DNA of 64,000 bases, from assembly GCA_022709755.1 (NCBI GenBank), contig JAKLIF010000007.1, positions 123,280 through 187,279 of the forward strand, given 5' to 3'. Of the stretch, positions 26,226 through 35,483 are shown piece by piece (the stretch's first letter is position 1; the number at the start of each line of letters is the position of its first letter). Origin of the DNA: Elusimicrobiota bacterium. Lineage in GTDB: Bacteria > Elusimicrobiota > Elusimicrobia > FEN-1173 > JAKLIF01. A model generated the notes under the pieces. That model was not told the origin of the DNA and made no database searches. It saw only the letters and a list, made by a program, of their open reading frames with translations. A program made the position numbers and the translations under genes.

Positions 26226-27425
26226 TCAGACAATCCGGGCCTGGACCAGTCGTCCCGGGAGGGCATCCCCCGGAACGGTCACGCGGATATAGTTGTCCGT
26301 CCAGCCATATCCCGACGATTCGGCCAGAGTTTCCCTCCACGTCCCGACAAACCTCTCCCGAAAGTCTTTCTTCAACTGTTCCGACAGCCGCCCCATCTCC
26401 GTTGCGCGGGATTGAAGGACTTGCGGCGAGCACGGGGGCAAAGAGGCGGCGGGCGTCCCCGGTCGAGGAGAATAACGGAACACGTGGAGCCCCGAGAGAG
26501 CCAAGCCCTTCACGCGATCCACGGTGTTTCGGAAAGCGCGATCCGTTTCAGTGGGGTACCCCACCAAGACGTCCGCCGTCACCCCGCAGTGGGGGACCCG
26601 TTCTCTCAACCGCTCCACCCGGTCGGCATAGTCCCGGAACCGATACCAACGTCCCATCTCACGCAAAACCCCGTCATCCGCCGATTGCAGCGGAATGTGA
26701 AGGTGCGGACACACGCGGGGCGACCCCTGGATCAGCCGGATCAGGGGATCGGTCACTTCGGTGACTTCCAGCGACGAAAGGCGGATCCTGAAACGCGCGG
26801 GAGACTCGAGGAGGCGTTCCAAGAGCCGGACAAGATCGAACCGCTTGTTCCCCGGGCCCACGCCCCGGTAAAGCCCCAGGCGGATCCCCGTCAGGACGAT
26901 CTCTTCATATCCGTCACGAGAGAGGGAAAGGCATTTCCGCAGGACGCCGGAGACCGTCTGATTCCACAACCGCGGCCTCACTCGAGGCACGATGCAATAG
27001 CGGCATCGGGCGCGGCAGCCGTCCTGGATCTTCACAAACGGCCGGCTGCGGGACGAGGGATCCGGCGGCGAAACCGAAAGCCGGCGGGGCTCCGACGCGA
27101 GGAGTCCTTCCGGAGGTTCTTTCAGTAAAACGGCGACGCGGGGAGACAGGGCCTTCAGATCGGCGGCGGCACGGCGGGCGTAACAACCGGTGACATAGAC
27201 GGGGGCTTTCCTGTTCCGGCGGAGCAGCCGGCGGACGAACTGGCGACATTCCTCATCGGCCCGGGCCGTGACCGTACAAGAATTGACGATGCAGACATCG
27301 GCCCGAGTCACTTCGGAGACGGGGAGCGCCCCGCGTCCCCTCCACCGGTCTTTCAGCCCTTCTGTTTCGCTCTGATTAACCTTGCAGCCGAACGTGTAAA
27401 AAAAAACCTTTTTAGCGCGCTTCAT
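26226..27425 (-). CDS. mtaB: tRNA N6-threonylcarbamoyladenosine methylthiotransferase (MtaB)
   Basis: Radical-SAM enzyme that adds a methylthio group to t6A37 of tRNAs. The 399-aa protein has an N-terminal UPF0004 domain with the three cluster cysteines in GCKVNQSE, NSCTVT and TGCYAR, a radical-SAM CRARCRYC motif (CxxxCxxC), HIPLQSADD and a C-terminal TRAM-like part. FGCKVNQSE is the MtaB rather than MiaB or RimO form. It overlaps the small membrane protein gene upstream by 14 bp. Confidence 0.93.
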   Translation of the reverse strand: MKRAKKVFFYTFGCKVNQSETEGLKDRWRGRGALPVSEVTRADVCIVNSCTVTARADEECRQFVRRLLRRNRKAPVYVTGCYARRAAADLKALSPRVAVLLKEPPEGLLASEPRRLSVSPPDPSSRSRPFVKIQDGCRARCRYCIVPRVRPRLWNQTVSGVLRKCLSLSRDGYEEIVLTGIRLGLYRGVGPGNKRFDLVRLLERLLESPARFRIRLSSLEVTEVTDPLIRLIQGSPRVCPHLHIPLQSADDGVLREMGRWYRFRDYADRVERLRERVPHCGVTADVLVGYPTETDRAFRNTVDRVKGLALSGLHVFRYSPRPGTPAASLPPCSPQVLQSRATEMGRLSEQLKKDFRERFVGTWRETLAESSGYGWTDNYIRVTVPGDALPGRLVQARIV

Positions 27426-27768
27426 TGATCCGGAGGTTCACCATCCAGACGCCGACGATCCCCCCCAGAATGGCCACGCCGGTCATCACAATGGTGACGG
27501 GGACCAACAACCTCCAATAATCCGGCTGGAGAAAGAGCTTCTGGAGGGTGCCCTCCTCCAACAAGGCCCGGTGGCTCAATTGAACCAGCCCGACGGGCAA
27601 CCCCACGATGATCCCGCAGAGCCAGCCGTGGCGGCGGGAGAACCATCCGGCCAACATGCCCAGACCCAGCAAACCCAACAAGGTCGCGATCACTCCGGTC
27701 AACCAGAACAAAGACAGGCCGATCCCCGCCAGACAGACGATCGACGACGATAAGAAAATCCTTTTCAT
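27412..27768 (-). CDS. Small hydrophobic membrane protein, function unknown
   Basis: A 118-aa protein with three to four membrane segments (about 5-24, 26-46, 50-66 and 87-110) and a short soluble loop between the last two. I do not recognise a family. It lies 2 bp after rsmE and overlaps mtaB, so it is clearly part of the operon and is likely to be real. Confidence 0.7.
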   Translation of the reverse strand: MKRIFLSSSIVCLAGIGLSLFWLTGVIATLLGLLGLGMLAGWFSRRHGWLCGIIVGLPVGLVQLSHRALLEEGTLQKLFLQPDYWRLLVPVTIVMTGVAILGGIVGVWMVNLRINEAR

Positions 27769-27770
27769 GG

Positions 27771-28541
27771 TTAGCGCAGGTCCCCTTTCGATTCCTCGAT
27801 CTCGTTATACAGGATGGAAGCGGCATAGAGCGCCGCCGTCCCTACTCTCAAAATACGTTGTCCCAACGTGACGGGGAGCCCCCCCGCCTGGCGCATGGAT
27901 CGGACCTCGGGCAAGGAGAAGCCGCCTTCAGGCCCGATGAAGACATGGAGGGATGAAGATCTGCCCTCCGAAAATTCGGGACGGAACCGGTCGAACGCCC
28001 GGACGATCGTCAGGGTGTTCTCCCCTTCCCACGGCATGATCTTCGGCTCCGCTCCGCACCGGATCAAAGCTTCGGCCAGCGAACAGGGGGCCGACACCTC
28101 CGGCAGATCGGCCCGACCGGACTGTTTGGCGGCCGCCGTCACGATGCGGCCCCAACGTTGGAGCCGTTGAGCTATCCGATCGGAGGGAATCCGGGCCACT
28201 GTCCTCTCCGTCACGATCGGATGGACCGCCGAGACGCCGATCTCCGTCAATTTCTCGAGCATCCACTCCAAGGCGTCCCCTTTGGGGATGGCCGGCCAGA
28301 GATGGAGCCTGACGTCGTGCGTCTCGGACGGACGCGACTGAGCGGGAATCAAGACTCCCCGGACCGTCGGTCCTTGGATCGAGTCGATGCGCCCTTCGTA
28401 TCGCCGCCCTTTCCCGTCGAAGAGGTTCACCACGGCGCCCGCCTTCAGCCGGAGGACACGGACCACATGGCGGGATTCGCCCGGGCCGAGTTCGAAACGC
28501 CCGGCGACGACCTTCTCGGGATCGACGAAGAAATGGGGCAT
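27771..28541 (-). CDS. rsmE: 16S rRNA (uracil(1498)-N(3))-methyltransferase
   Basis: SPOUT-class methyltransferase acting on U1498 of 16S rRNA. The 256-aa protein has an N-terminal PUA-like domain with HVVRVLRLK, AIPKGDALEWMLEKLTEIGV, ERTVAR, and the trefoil-knot SAM site FIGPEGGFS. The last family block, usually RxLR-ETA, reads RILRVGTAA, so Glu is replaced by Gly. It starts 3 bp after dnaJ, a frequent dnaJ neighbour. Confidence 0.92.
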   Translation of the reverse strand: MPHFFVDPEKVVAGRFELGPGESRHVVRVLRLKAGAVVNLFDGKGRRYEGRIDSIQGPTVRGVLIPAQSRPSETHDVRLHLWPAIPKGDALEWMLEKLTEIGVSAVHPIVTERTVARIPSDRIAQRLQRWGRIVTAAAKQSGRADLPEVSAPCSLAEALIRCGAEPKIMPWEGENTLTIVRAFDRFRPEFSEGRSSSLHVFIGPEGGFSLPEVRSMRQAGGLPVTLGQRILRVGTAALYAASILYNEIEESKGDLR

Positions 28542-28544
28542 CCG

Positions 28545-29666
28545 CTAGATCTTGCCAAAAACCTTCTTGAAGAACCGGCCGTCGCTTCCGATCCGCTCTT
28601 CGCCCATCGTCTGGGCGAATTCCGACAAGATCCGTCGCTGATCCTTGGTGAGCCGGGAAGGGACGTCGACGATCACTTTGACCATCAAGTCCCCTCGGCC
28701 CGACCCCCTCAGATGAGGCATGCCGCTTCCCCGGATGCGGAACACCGTCTCCGACTGCGTGCCCGGTGGGATGTTGATGTGGACGGGTTTCTCCAGAGTC
28801 TGGATCTCGATCTCCCCGCCGAGCGCGGCCATCGGGAAAGAGAGATGTGTTTCGCAATAGAGGTTATCTCCGTCCCTCTGAAAATCCTTGTCCTCCTGCA
28901 CGTGGATCACCACGTAGAGGTCGCCCGGCTGGCCGCCGCGGCCGCCGGCCTCGCCGGCTCCGGCGACGCGAAGAGACGTCCCGTTCTGAACCCCGGCCGG
29001 GATGCGCACGGTCATATTCTCGGTGTTTTTCAGAGATCCCTGGCCCCGGCACTCGGGACAGCCGACCTCGACGGTCCGGCCTTCCCCGTGACACCGGGGA
29101 CACGTCTGCGCCAAGGTGAAGAAACCGCGGGTGACCCTGGCCCGGCCGGTCCCCTGGCAATCAGGGCAGGTCTTCATGGCCGTACCGTCCTTCGCTCCCG
29201 TCCCCCGGCATTTCGAACACGGGGTGTGGCGCACCAAACGGAGCGTGGTCTCACCGCCGGAGAAAGCCTCCCGGAGTGAAATGGTGTGATCGTACCTCAG
29301 ATCGGCGCCTCGGCGGGTGGAACGGCCTCCGCCGCCGGGACGGTTGAATCCGCCACCCAGGATATCCTCGAAGAAATCGGAGAAGACGTCTCCGAATCCG
29401 GAGGCATCCCCGAATCCGCCCGCCCCGCCCGGCATCCCCTGAACACCGGCGTGCCCGTATTGGTCATAGGCCGCCCGCTTCTGGGCGTCGGACAGGATCC
29501 CGTAGGCCTCGTTGATCTCTTTGAACTTTTCTTCGGATCCTTTGTTCCCGGGATTCCGGTCGGGATGGTATTGGAGCGCCAGTTTCCGATAGGCCGCCTT
29601 CAATTCATCCTCCGAGGCGGTCTTCGAGACACCCAAGACTTCATAATAGTCGCGTTTGTTTGTCAT
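28545..29666 (-). CDS. dnaJ: Co-chaperone DnaJ (Hsp40)
   Basis: Delivers unfolded proteins to DnaK and triggers its ATPase. The 373-aa protein is a full type I DnaJ: J domain with HPD (YHPDRNPG), Gly/Phe-rich linker, four zinc repeats ([32 protein letters not shown]) and two C-terminal beta-sandwich domains. A TTG 15 nt earlier is in frame, but the ATG at 29666 starts the conserved [13 protein letters not shown]. The gap from dnaK holds two hairpins. Confidence 0.97.
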   Translation of the reverse strand: MTNKRDYYEVLGVSKTASEDELKAAYRKLALQYHPDRNPGNKGSEEKFKEINEAYGILSDAQKRAAYDQYGHAGVQGMPGGAGGFGDASGFGDVFSDFFEDILGGGFNRPGGGGRSTRRGADLRYDHTISLREAFSGGETTLRLVRHTPCSKCRGTGAKDGTAMKTCPDCQGTGRARVTRGFFTLAQTCPRCHGEGRTVEVGCPECRGQGSLKNTENMTVRIPAGVQNGTSLRVAGAGEAGGRGGQPGDLYVVIHVQEDKDFQRDGDNLYCETHLSFPMAALGGEIEIQTLEKPVHINIPPGTQSETVFRIRGSGMPHLRGSGRGDLMVKVIVDVPSRLTKDQRRILSEFAQTMGEERIGSDGRFFKKVFGKI

Positions 29667-29689
29667 GGTCCTATTCGTCAAAACTGTCC

Positions 29690-29746
29690 GGCCCCATGCC
29701 CCCCCAAGGGAGACATGGGGCCTTACGATCGACGGGCGTGACGCCC
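29690..29746 (-). promoter_or_regulatory. Two hairpins between dnaK and dnaJ
   Basis: Just after the dnaK stop, GGGCG-TCA-CGCCC (29746-29734) forms a small stem. Then GGCCCCATG (29722-29714) pairs perfectly with CATGGGGCC (29698-29690), 9 bp around a 15-nt loop, followed by a short TTTT. They could lower dnaJ relative to dnaK by partial termination or stabilise the dnaK mRNA. Confidence 0.5.
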
Positions 29747-31627
29747 TTATTTCTTGTTATCGTCGTCCACCACTTCCGCATCGACGACTTTGCCGTCCTT
29801 CCCGTTGCCGCCGTCGTCCGGAGCCGGTTGTTCGGGGGAAGGGCCCGAGGGGGCCTGCGCCCCCGCTTGCGATTTGGCCGAAGCGTCCTTGTACATCTGT
29901 TCCGCCAGTTTATGGGACACCTTGATCAACTCTTCCTTGCTGCTCTTGATCTTGGCCAGGTCGGATCCCTTGAGGGCTTCCTTCGCCTCGTTCAGAGCCC
30001 GCTCGATGCCCAGGCGTTCCTCCTGGGAGACTTTATCGCCGTAATCCTTGAGTGCCTTCTCCGTCGCGTAGACGACGGCGTCCGCCTCGTTCTTGACTTC
30101 GATCTCCTCTTTCTTCTTCTTGTCCTCTTCGGCGTATTTTTCAGCTTCCTTGACGTATTTCTCCACCTCATCCTTGTTGAGTTTGTTCTTGGCATGGATG
30201 GTGATGTGCTGTTGCTTGCTGGTGCCGAGGTCCTTGGCGGACACGTTGAGGATCCCATTGGCATCGATGTCGAACGTGACTTCGATCTGAGGGACCCCTC
30301 GAGGCGCCGGCGGGATGCCGTCCAGGTCGAAATGCCCCAGAGAGACGTTGTCCTTGGCCATGGGCCGTTCTCCCTGCAAGACATGAACGGTCACTGCCGG
30401 TTGACTGTCCGCCGCCGTGGAGAAGATCTGCGATTTCCTCACGGGGATGGTCGTGTTCCGGTCGATCAGCTTCGTCAAGACGCCCCCGAGCGTCTCGATC
30501 CCGAGAGACAGCGGGGTCACGTCGAGGAGGAGGACGTCCTTCACCTCTCCGGTGAGAACGGCCGCCTGGATGGCGGCCCCCATCGCCACGCACTCCATGG
30601 GATCGACTCCCCGTTCGATCTTCCTCCCCACATGCTTTTCGACGAACTCCTGGATCACCGGCATCCGCGTCGGACCGCCGACCATGATGACCTTGGTGAT
30701 CTGGGCGGCGGTCAATTTCGCGTCGGACATCGCCTGATCCAAAGGTCCGCGGCATCGGTCCACGATGGACCGGACCAGCGATTCGAGTTTCGCCCGGGAG
30801 AGCTTGATGGTGAGATGTTTGGGGCCCGACGCATCGGCCGTGATGAACGGCAGGTTGACGTCGGTCTCCAGGACGTTGGACAACTCGATTTTCGCCTTTT
30901 CCCCCGCCTCTTTCAGGCGTTGAACAGCCATCTTGTCGTTCCGGAGGTCGATGCCGTGTTCCTTGCGGAACTCCTCGGCGATGTAATCGATGATGGCGTT
31001 GTCCATGTCGGTACCGCCCAGCTTCGTGTCGCCGGAGGTGGACAACACCTGGAAGACGCCGTTCCCGAAATCCATGACGGTGACATCCAGCGTGCCTCCG
31101 CCGAGGTCGAACACCAGGATCTTCTCTTCCTTGCCTTTCTTGTCGATGCCGTAGGCCAGACAGGCTGCGGTCGGCTCATTGATGATCCGGACGACGTCCA
31201 ATCCCGCGATCTGTCCGGCGTCCTTGGTGGCCTGCCGCTGATTGTCGTTGAAGTAGGCCGGCACGGTGATGACGGCCTTCTCCACCTTATCGGACAAATA
31301 GGCCTCCGCGTCGCGTTTCACCTTTTGAAGGATGAACGCCGACAGCTGTTGGGGCGTGAAGTCTTTCCCCCGGATGGCATATTTGTATTCCTCGCCCATG
31401 CGGCGTTTGAACGCCGTGACGGTGGCCTCGGGATTGCTGACAGCCTGCCGCCGCGCGGGTTCTCCGATGAGAACCTGTTCGTCCTTGGTGAACGCCACAT
31501 ACGAGGGGAAAGCCTTCCCCCCCAGGGTCGTCCCTTCCGCCGAGGGAATGATGGTGGCCTTGCCACCTTCCATGATGGCCGCCGCCGAGTTCGATGTTCC
31601 TAGGTCAATTCCGATGATTCGAGACAT
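29747..31627 (-). CDS. dnaK: Molecular chaperone DnaK (Hsp70)
   Basis: ATP-driven chaperone, 626 aa. The nucleotide-binding domain begins [17 protein letters not shown], with [30 protein letters not shown] and [14 protein letters not shown] [12 protein letters not shown]; the linker [14 protein letters not shown] leads to the substrate domain, and a Lys/Glu-rich lid ends in EVVDDDNKK. The N-terminal GTSNSAAA and [11 protein letters not shown] differ from the usual GTTNS and PSVVAF. A strong AAGGAGG lies 10 nt before the ATG. It is the third gene of the HrcA operon. Confidence 0.97.
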   Translation of the reverse strand: MSRIIGIDLGTSNSAAAIMEGGKATIIPSAEGTTLGGKAFPSYVAFTKDEQVLIGEPARRQAVSNPEATVTAFKRRMGEEYKYAIRGKDFTPQQLSAFILQKVKRDAEAYLSDKVEKAVITVPAYFNDNQRQATKDAGQIAGLDVVRIINEPTAACLAYGIDKKGKEEKILVFDLGGGTLDVTVMDFGNGVFQVLSTSGDTKLGGTDMDNAIIDYIAEEFRKEHGIDLRNDKMAVQRLKEAGEKAKIELSNVLETDVNLPFITADASGPKHLTIKLSRAKLESLVRSIVDRCRGPLDQAMSDAKLTAAQITKVIMVGGPTRMPVIQEFVEKHVGRKIERGVDPMECVAMGAAIQAAVLTGEVKDVLLLDVTPLSLGIETLGGVLTKLIDRNTTIPVRKSQIFSTAADSQPAVTVHVLQGERPMAKDNVSLGHFDLDGIPPAPRGVPQIEVTFDIDANGILNVSAKDLGTSKQQHITIHAKNKLNKDEVEKYVKEAEKYAEEDKKKKEEIEVKNEADAVVYATEKALKDYGDKVSQEERLGIERALNEAKEALKGSDLAKIKSSKEELIKVSHKLAEQMYKDASAKSQAGAQAPSGPSPEQPAPDDGGNGKDGKVVDAEVVDDDNKK

Positions 31628-31683
31628 GGTCGTAATCCTCCTTTTGAAAAATCATATTTCTCGTCCTTCCGTCCTTCTTCCGA

Positions 31684-32280
31684 TCAGACCGACGCCTTGT
31701 CCGGCGCCGAATCGGTATTGGCAACCGTCGGGATCTTGGCCACGCGCACGCGCGTCGGCCGAAGGAGATGCCCGTGGAACCGATACCCCTTCTGCAACAC
31801 GTCGATGATCTCGCCGTCCCTGTCTTCGGTCTCCACGATGTCCACGGCCTCGTGACACGCCGGGTTGAACTTCCGGTCCTCCGTGGATATCTCTTCGAGC
31901 CCTTCCTCTTTCAACGTCTTGCGGAATTCCGCCGACAGGAGATCGATCCCGGCCACGATGGTCTTGATATCGACCGCCTGATGGGCCGTGGCCGAGGCCT
32001 GTTCCATCACATCGATCAATCCGATCAACCGGAGCAGGATCTCCTCCTTGCCCCAACGCCGGATCTCGCTCTTCTCCCGTTCCACCCTCTTCCGGAAATT
32101 CTCATATTCCGCCCGGAGACGGATCAGCTGGTCATAATATTCCGTCGCCTGGGTATGTTCTCGGTCGAGCGACTCCTTCAGGATGGCCAATTCGGCCACT
32201 TTCTCCTGGACGGCGCTCTGCATGGAATCCTGCTCGTCCGGCGGGACCTGTTCCGACGATTTTTTTTTGAGATCCGTCAT
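31684..32280 (-). CDS. grpE: Nucleotide exchange factor GrpE
   Basis: Releases ADP from DnaK. The 198-aa protein has a long N-terminal helix (about 20-90, including LRAEYENFRKRVEREK) for dimerisation and a C-terminal beta domain with FNPACHEAVDIVE and VLQKGYRFHGHLLRPTRVRVAK, the GrpE signature. It directly abuts the hrcA stop with no spacer. Confidence 0.95.
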   Translation of the reverse strand: MTDLKKKSSEQVPPDEQDSMQSAVQEKVAELAILKESLDREHTQATEYYDQLIRLRAEYENFRKRVEREKSEIRRWGKEEILLRLIGLIDVMEQASATAHQAVDIKTIVAGIDLLSAEFRKTLKEEGLEEISTEDRKFNPACHEAVDIVETEDRDGEIIDVLQKGYRFHGHLLRPTRVRVAKIPTVANTDSAPDKASV

Positions 32281-33363
32281 TTAACCCTCCCCCCCCAGTT
32301 TACTCAGGACTTTCGAAACCAAACGAGAGACGGACCCGACGATGGCGATCATCTTCGAATATTCCATCCGACGGGGTCCGATGATCCCCAGGACCCCCAC
32401 GGGCCTGTCCTTGATATGATAGGTCGACGTCACCAAACTGACGTTCTGGAGACCCGGGATCCGGTTCTCCGTTCCGATCCGGACCATCACGTCCCCCCAC
32501 TTCTTCGTGCGCGACGCTTCCGTCTGCATCCCCTGGGACAAGGCTTCCCCGAGGACCTTCTTCTCGTCCAAGAGATGGGCGAGCGAACGAATCTGTTCGA
32601 AATCCTGAAAATCCGGGAGTTCCAAGATATGGCTGGTCCCCTCGAGATAGACCTTGTCCTCATCGCAGATGTCGAAGGCCTGACGGACGATCTTCTGGGC
32701 CCACCCCATCATCTCCAGCTGTTCCTGCTCCCAGGCCGCGATGCTGTCCATCACGCTCGACCGGACCTCGTTCAACGTATGCCCGGCCAGACGTTGGTTC
32801 AGCATGCGGGCGATCGATCGGAGCGTCTCCGACGAGGGGACTCCCTTGAACGATAAAATCTGATGCCGCACGCAACCGGACTCCGCCACGAACACAGCCA
32901 GGATCCGGCCGCCGTCCAGGGGGATCAGTTCGACGTGTTTGATCCGGCTCTCATCCAGCGTCGGAGAGATCGCGAACCCGGTGAATTGGGAGAGGGCCGA
33001 GAGGGCGCGCGTGGTGGTGAACATGAGGTCCTGGATCTCCCGGATGCGGGATTGATATTCCTGCTGGATCCGCACCTCTTCCTCGATGGCCAAACGCTGG
33101 ACTTCCATCAGGGAATCCACATAGGCCCGATATCCTCTGTCCGTGGGGATGCGCCCTGCCGAGGTGTGGGGATGCGTCAGATACCCCTCCTCCTCCAATT
33201 CCGCCAGGACGTTCCGGATGGTGGCCGACGAGATATCCAACTTATACTCATCCGCCAAGACAGACGAACCGACCGGCTTGGCAGTCCTTATATAATGATG
33301 GATGACCGCCTGCAGGAGTTTCCTCTTGCGCTCTTCGTATTCTTCCGTCGCCAAAACCCTCAT
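32281..33363 (-). CDS. hrcA: Heat-inducible transcription repressor HrcA
   Basis: Binds CIRCE and represses the chaperone operon; GroE levels tune its activity in studied bacteria. The protein has 360 aa from the ATG at 33363, which has GGGAG 5-6 nt upstream. The N-terminal winged helix includes KPVGSSVLADEY, SSATIRNVLAELEEEGYL and HTSAGRIPTDRGYRAYVD, all typical. A GTG in frame further up lies inside the CIRCE element and is rejected. Confidence 0.97.
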   Translation of the reverse strand: MRVLATEEYEERKRKLLQAVIHHYIRTAKPVGSSVLADEYKLDISSATIRNVLAELEEEGYLTHPHTSAGRIPTDRGYRAYVDSLMEVQRLAIEEEVRIQQEYQSRIREIQDLMFTTTRALSALSQFTGFAISPTLDESRIKHVELIPLDGGRILAVFVAESGCVRHQILSFKGVPSSETLRSIARMLNQRLAGHTLNEVRSSVMDSIAAWEQEQLEMMGWAQKIVRQAFDICDEDKVYLEGTSHILELPDFQDFEQIRSLAHLLDEKKVLGEALSQGMQTEASRTKKWGDVMVRIGTENRIPGLQNVSLVTSTYHIKDRPVGVLGIIGPRRMEYSKMIAIVGSVSRLVSKVLSKLGGEG

Positions 33364-33382
33364 AAATCTCCCTGGAATAAAA

Positions 33383-33409
33383 TTAGCACTCACAACTACT
33401 GAGTGCTAA
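33383..33409 (-). promoter_or_regulatory. CIRCE operator
   Basis: TTAGCACTC-N9-GAGTGCTAA, a perfect consensus CIRCE inverted repeat, immediately downstream of the -10 box and 19 nt before hrcA. HrcA bound here would block transcription of hrcA-grpE-dnaK-dnaJ and whatever is co-transcribed. Confidence 0.98.
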
Positions 33410-33410
33410 A

Positions 33411-33440
33411 AGTATAGCACGCCCCCCCGTTTTCTGTCAA
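33411..33440 (-). promoter_or_regulatory. Promoter of the hrcA heat-shock operon
   Basis: TTGACA (33440-33435) and TATACT (33416-33411) separated by 18 bp on the minus strand; a housekeeping sigma-70 promoter directly in front of CIRCE. No heat-shock sigma-32 type promoter is seen. Confidence 0.9.
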
Positions 33441-33485
33441 GTGCCATAAAAAGGACTTAGAGGATCAGCGGAGAGACCGTCGGGT

Positions 33486-34499
33486 CTAGGAAACGTCGTA
33501 TTCTTCGGGTTTGGAGAAGATGATGCGGCTGCCGGAATCTTCGAATTCGAAGGGAATGGGGAGATAGTTGTGCAGGGCTTTCTTGATCCGCGAATGGCGT
33601 TCCGGAGGCGCGAACAACAGGAAGAACCCACCGCCGCCGGCTCCTAAAAGTTTTCCCCCGATCGCGCCGGCCCGGCGAGCCGTGGCGTAGAGGGAATCGA
33701 TGGTCGGATTGCTGATCTCCGCGGTCAGGGTCCGCTTGATACGCCAAGCCTCATGCAACAGCCGGCCGAACTCCGTCATCTGCCGGTCGACAGGACCGGT
33801 GGACTGGAGGATGCGGACAGCCTCATCGACGATCTGCCGGATGATCAGGAATTCCTTTTCTTTCTTCGACGTGTTCTTCATGACCTTCCGGGTGATCTTC
33901 TGACCAAAGCGGGAGAAACCCGTGAACACGAGGATCAGATGGTCATGGAGAGCCGACCTTCTGTTTTTATCGAACCTGAACGGTTGGACGTCGATCTTGT
34001 CGCCGGGGCCGAAGCGCATGAGATTGAACCCGCCGATGGCCGCGGCCAGCTGATCCTGACACCCCACGCTCTCTCCGATCAGTTCCTGTTCGACATGGAT
34101 GGCTTCGCGCGCCAAGCGGTTGTTGTCGGTCAACTCCCCCCGGAGCGCATAGAGGGCTTTCAGCAGACCGACCGTAAACGTGGAACTGGATCCAAGACCG
34201 GTGCGGGCTGGAAGATCCCCGTCGTAGCTCATGCTGAGGGGCCGCTGCACGTCCATATAGCGCAGACAAGCCCGGGCGGACGGATGATGGATCTCCTCGA
34301 TCCGGTCCACCTCTTCGATCCTCGAGTAGGAGAGACGGTATTTGTATTTAAAGAAGGGCGGGAAATGGCGGCAAGTGATGTAGGCGTATTTATCGATGGT
34401 CGTCGAGAGGACGGCACCGCCGTGTTCTCGGAACCAGACGGGGTAATCGGTGCCTCCGCCGAAGAAGGAGAGTCTGAACGGAGTGCGGCTGATGATCAT
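33486..34499 (-). CDS. GHMP-family sugar kinase (heptose-7-phosphate kinase-like)
   Basis: A 337-aa cytoplasmic kinase. It starts ISRTPFRLSFFGGGTDYP, has the ATP loop PARTGLGSSSTFTVG and the C-terminal GGKLLGAGGGGFFLLF, which together match the HddA subfamily (D-glycero-D-manno-heptose 7-phosphate kinase) and close relatives. The exact sugar is not certain: no gmhA, gmhB or nucleotidyltransferase gene is adjacent. It is the last gene of the nucleotide-sugar cluster, 27 bp after an NAD-dependent epimerase. Confidence 0.85.
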   Translation of the reverse strand: MIISRTPFRLSFFGGGTDYPVWFREHGGAVLSTTIDKYAYITCRHFPPFFKYKYRLSYSRIEEVDRIEEIHHPSARACLRYMDVQRPLSMSYDGDLPARTGLGSSSTFTVGLLKALYALRGELTDNNRLAREAIHVEQELIGESVGCQDQLAAAIGGFNLMRFGPGDKIDVQPFRFDKNRRSALHDHLILVFTGFSRFGQKITRKVMKNTSKKEKEFLIIRQIVDEAVRILQSTGPVDRQMTEFGRLLHEAWRIKRTLTAEISNPTIDSLYATARRAGAIGGKLLGAGGGGFFLLFAPPERHSRIKKALHNYLPIPFEFEDSGSRIIFSKPEEYDVS

Positions 34500-34526
34500 A
34501 TCGGAGACGGACCTTCTCGGAACGGG

Positions 34527-35483
34527 TCAACCATTGGTCTGGATGACGCCATCGCCCATGCGATAGCATCGGATCAGTTCGCGGATCCCGAATTCCAGGG
34601 AATACTCCGGACGGAACCCCGTGGAGAGGATGCGTCCGTTGGAAACGATGTAGTCCCGCTTATCCGGATCCTCCCCGATCGGGGCCTCGGTGAAGACGAA
34701 ATCCGGCAACACCCGACGGATGGCCTCGCACAACTCCAGTTTCGACAGATTGGCGTCCTCCAGGCCGACGTTGTAGGCCCGGTCCTTCATCTCTTCAAAA
34801 CGGTTCAGCCCATGGAGGAAAACCCGGGCGACGTCCCGGATGTGGATGTAATTGCGTTTGAAATGGCCCTCGAAGAGGACGACGGCGTGGTCGGTCAACG
34901 CCCGGTAGACGAAATCGTTCACCAAAAGGTCCCGACGCATGCGCGGGGAAACGCCGAAGACGGTGGCCAGCCTGAAACTGATCGCATTCCCCCGGCCCAG
35001 AACGGCCGTTTCGGCCGCCACCTTCGTGCGGCCATAGAGGGAGATGGGTTTCAGCGGGGATTCTTCCGTGCACGGTTGCCCCTTCTGCCCGATGCCGTAA
35101 CCGCTGTTGGTGTTGGGGATCAGGATCCGCTGGGCCTTGGAGGACACGCGCACCAGCATTTCCACCGCCTGCTGATTGATGGACGTGGCATCGAACGGAT
35201 TCCTGTCGCAGATCGGCGCGCCCACCATCGCCGCCAAAGGGATGAGGACATCCTTATCCCGGATCAGTTCCCGGACCAGATCCTCCCGGCGACAGTCTCC
35301 CCTGACGACCTCGAATCGGGGGTCATGGCAACACCCCAACAAGCTGTTCTGTCCGTACCGGAAGTTATCCAAGACGGTGACGTGGTATCCCTCGGACAGG
35401 AGGATGGGCACCATGACGGAACCGATGTATCCGGCCCCGCCCGTGATGAAGACGCGTCCGGCCGAAGGGCTATTTTTCACCAT
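34527..35483 (-). CDS. NAD-dependent nucleotide-sugar epimerase/dehydratase (extended SDR)
   Basis: A 318-aa extended short-chain dehydrogenase. The NAD loop is ITGGAGYIGS near residue 11, the active-site tyrosine and lysine are in YGRTK, and NYIHIRDVARVF is the usual substrate-domain motif. The closest relatives act on UDP- or GDP-sugars, but the substrate cannot be named. The frame is open upstream, but the ATG at 35483 has AAGGAG 7 nt before it and overlaps the previous gene by 14 bp. Confidence 0.85.
   Translation of the reverse strand: MVKNSPSAGRVFITGGAGYIGSVMVPILLSEGYHVTVLDNFRYGQNSLLGCCHDPRFEVVRGDCRREDLVRELIRDKDVLIPLAAMVGAPICDRNPFDATSINQQAVEMLVRVSSKAQRILIPNTNSGYGIGQKGQPCTEESPLKPISLYGRTKVAAETAVLGRGNAISFRLATVFGVSPRMRRDLLVNDFVYRALTDHAVVLFEGHFKRNYIHIRDVARVFLHGLNRFEEMKDRAYNVGLEDANLSKLELCEAIRRVLPDFVFTEAPIGEDPDKRDYIVSNGRILSTGFRPEYSLEFGIRELIRCYRMGDGVIQTNG

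Noticed and set aside
33441..33485. Possible terminator after the GHMP kinase
   Set aside because: Only a 5-bp AGACC/GGTCT stem at the stop codon with a distant TTTTT; too weak to call.
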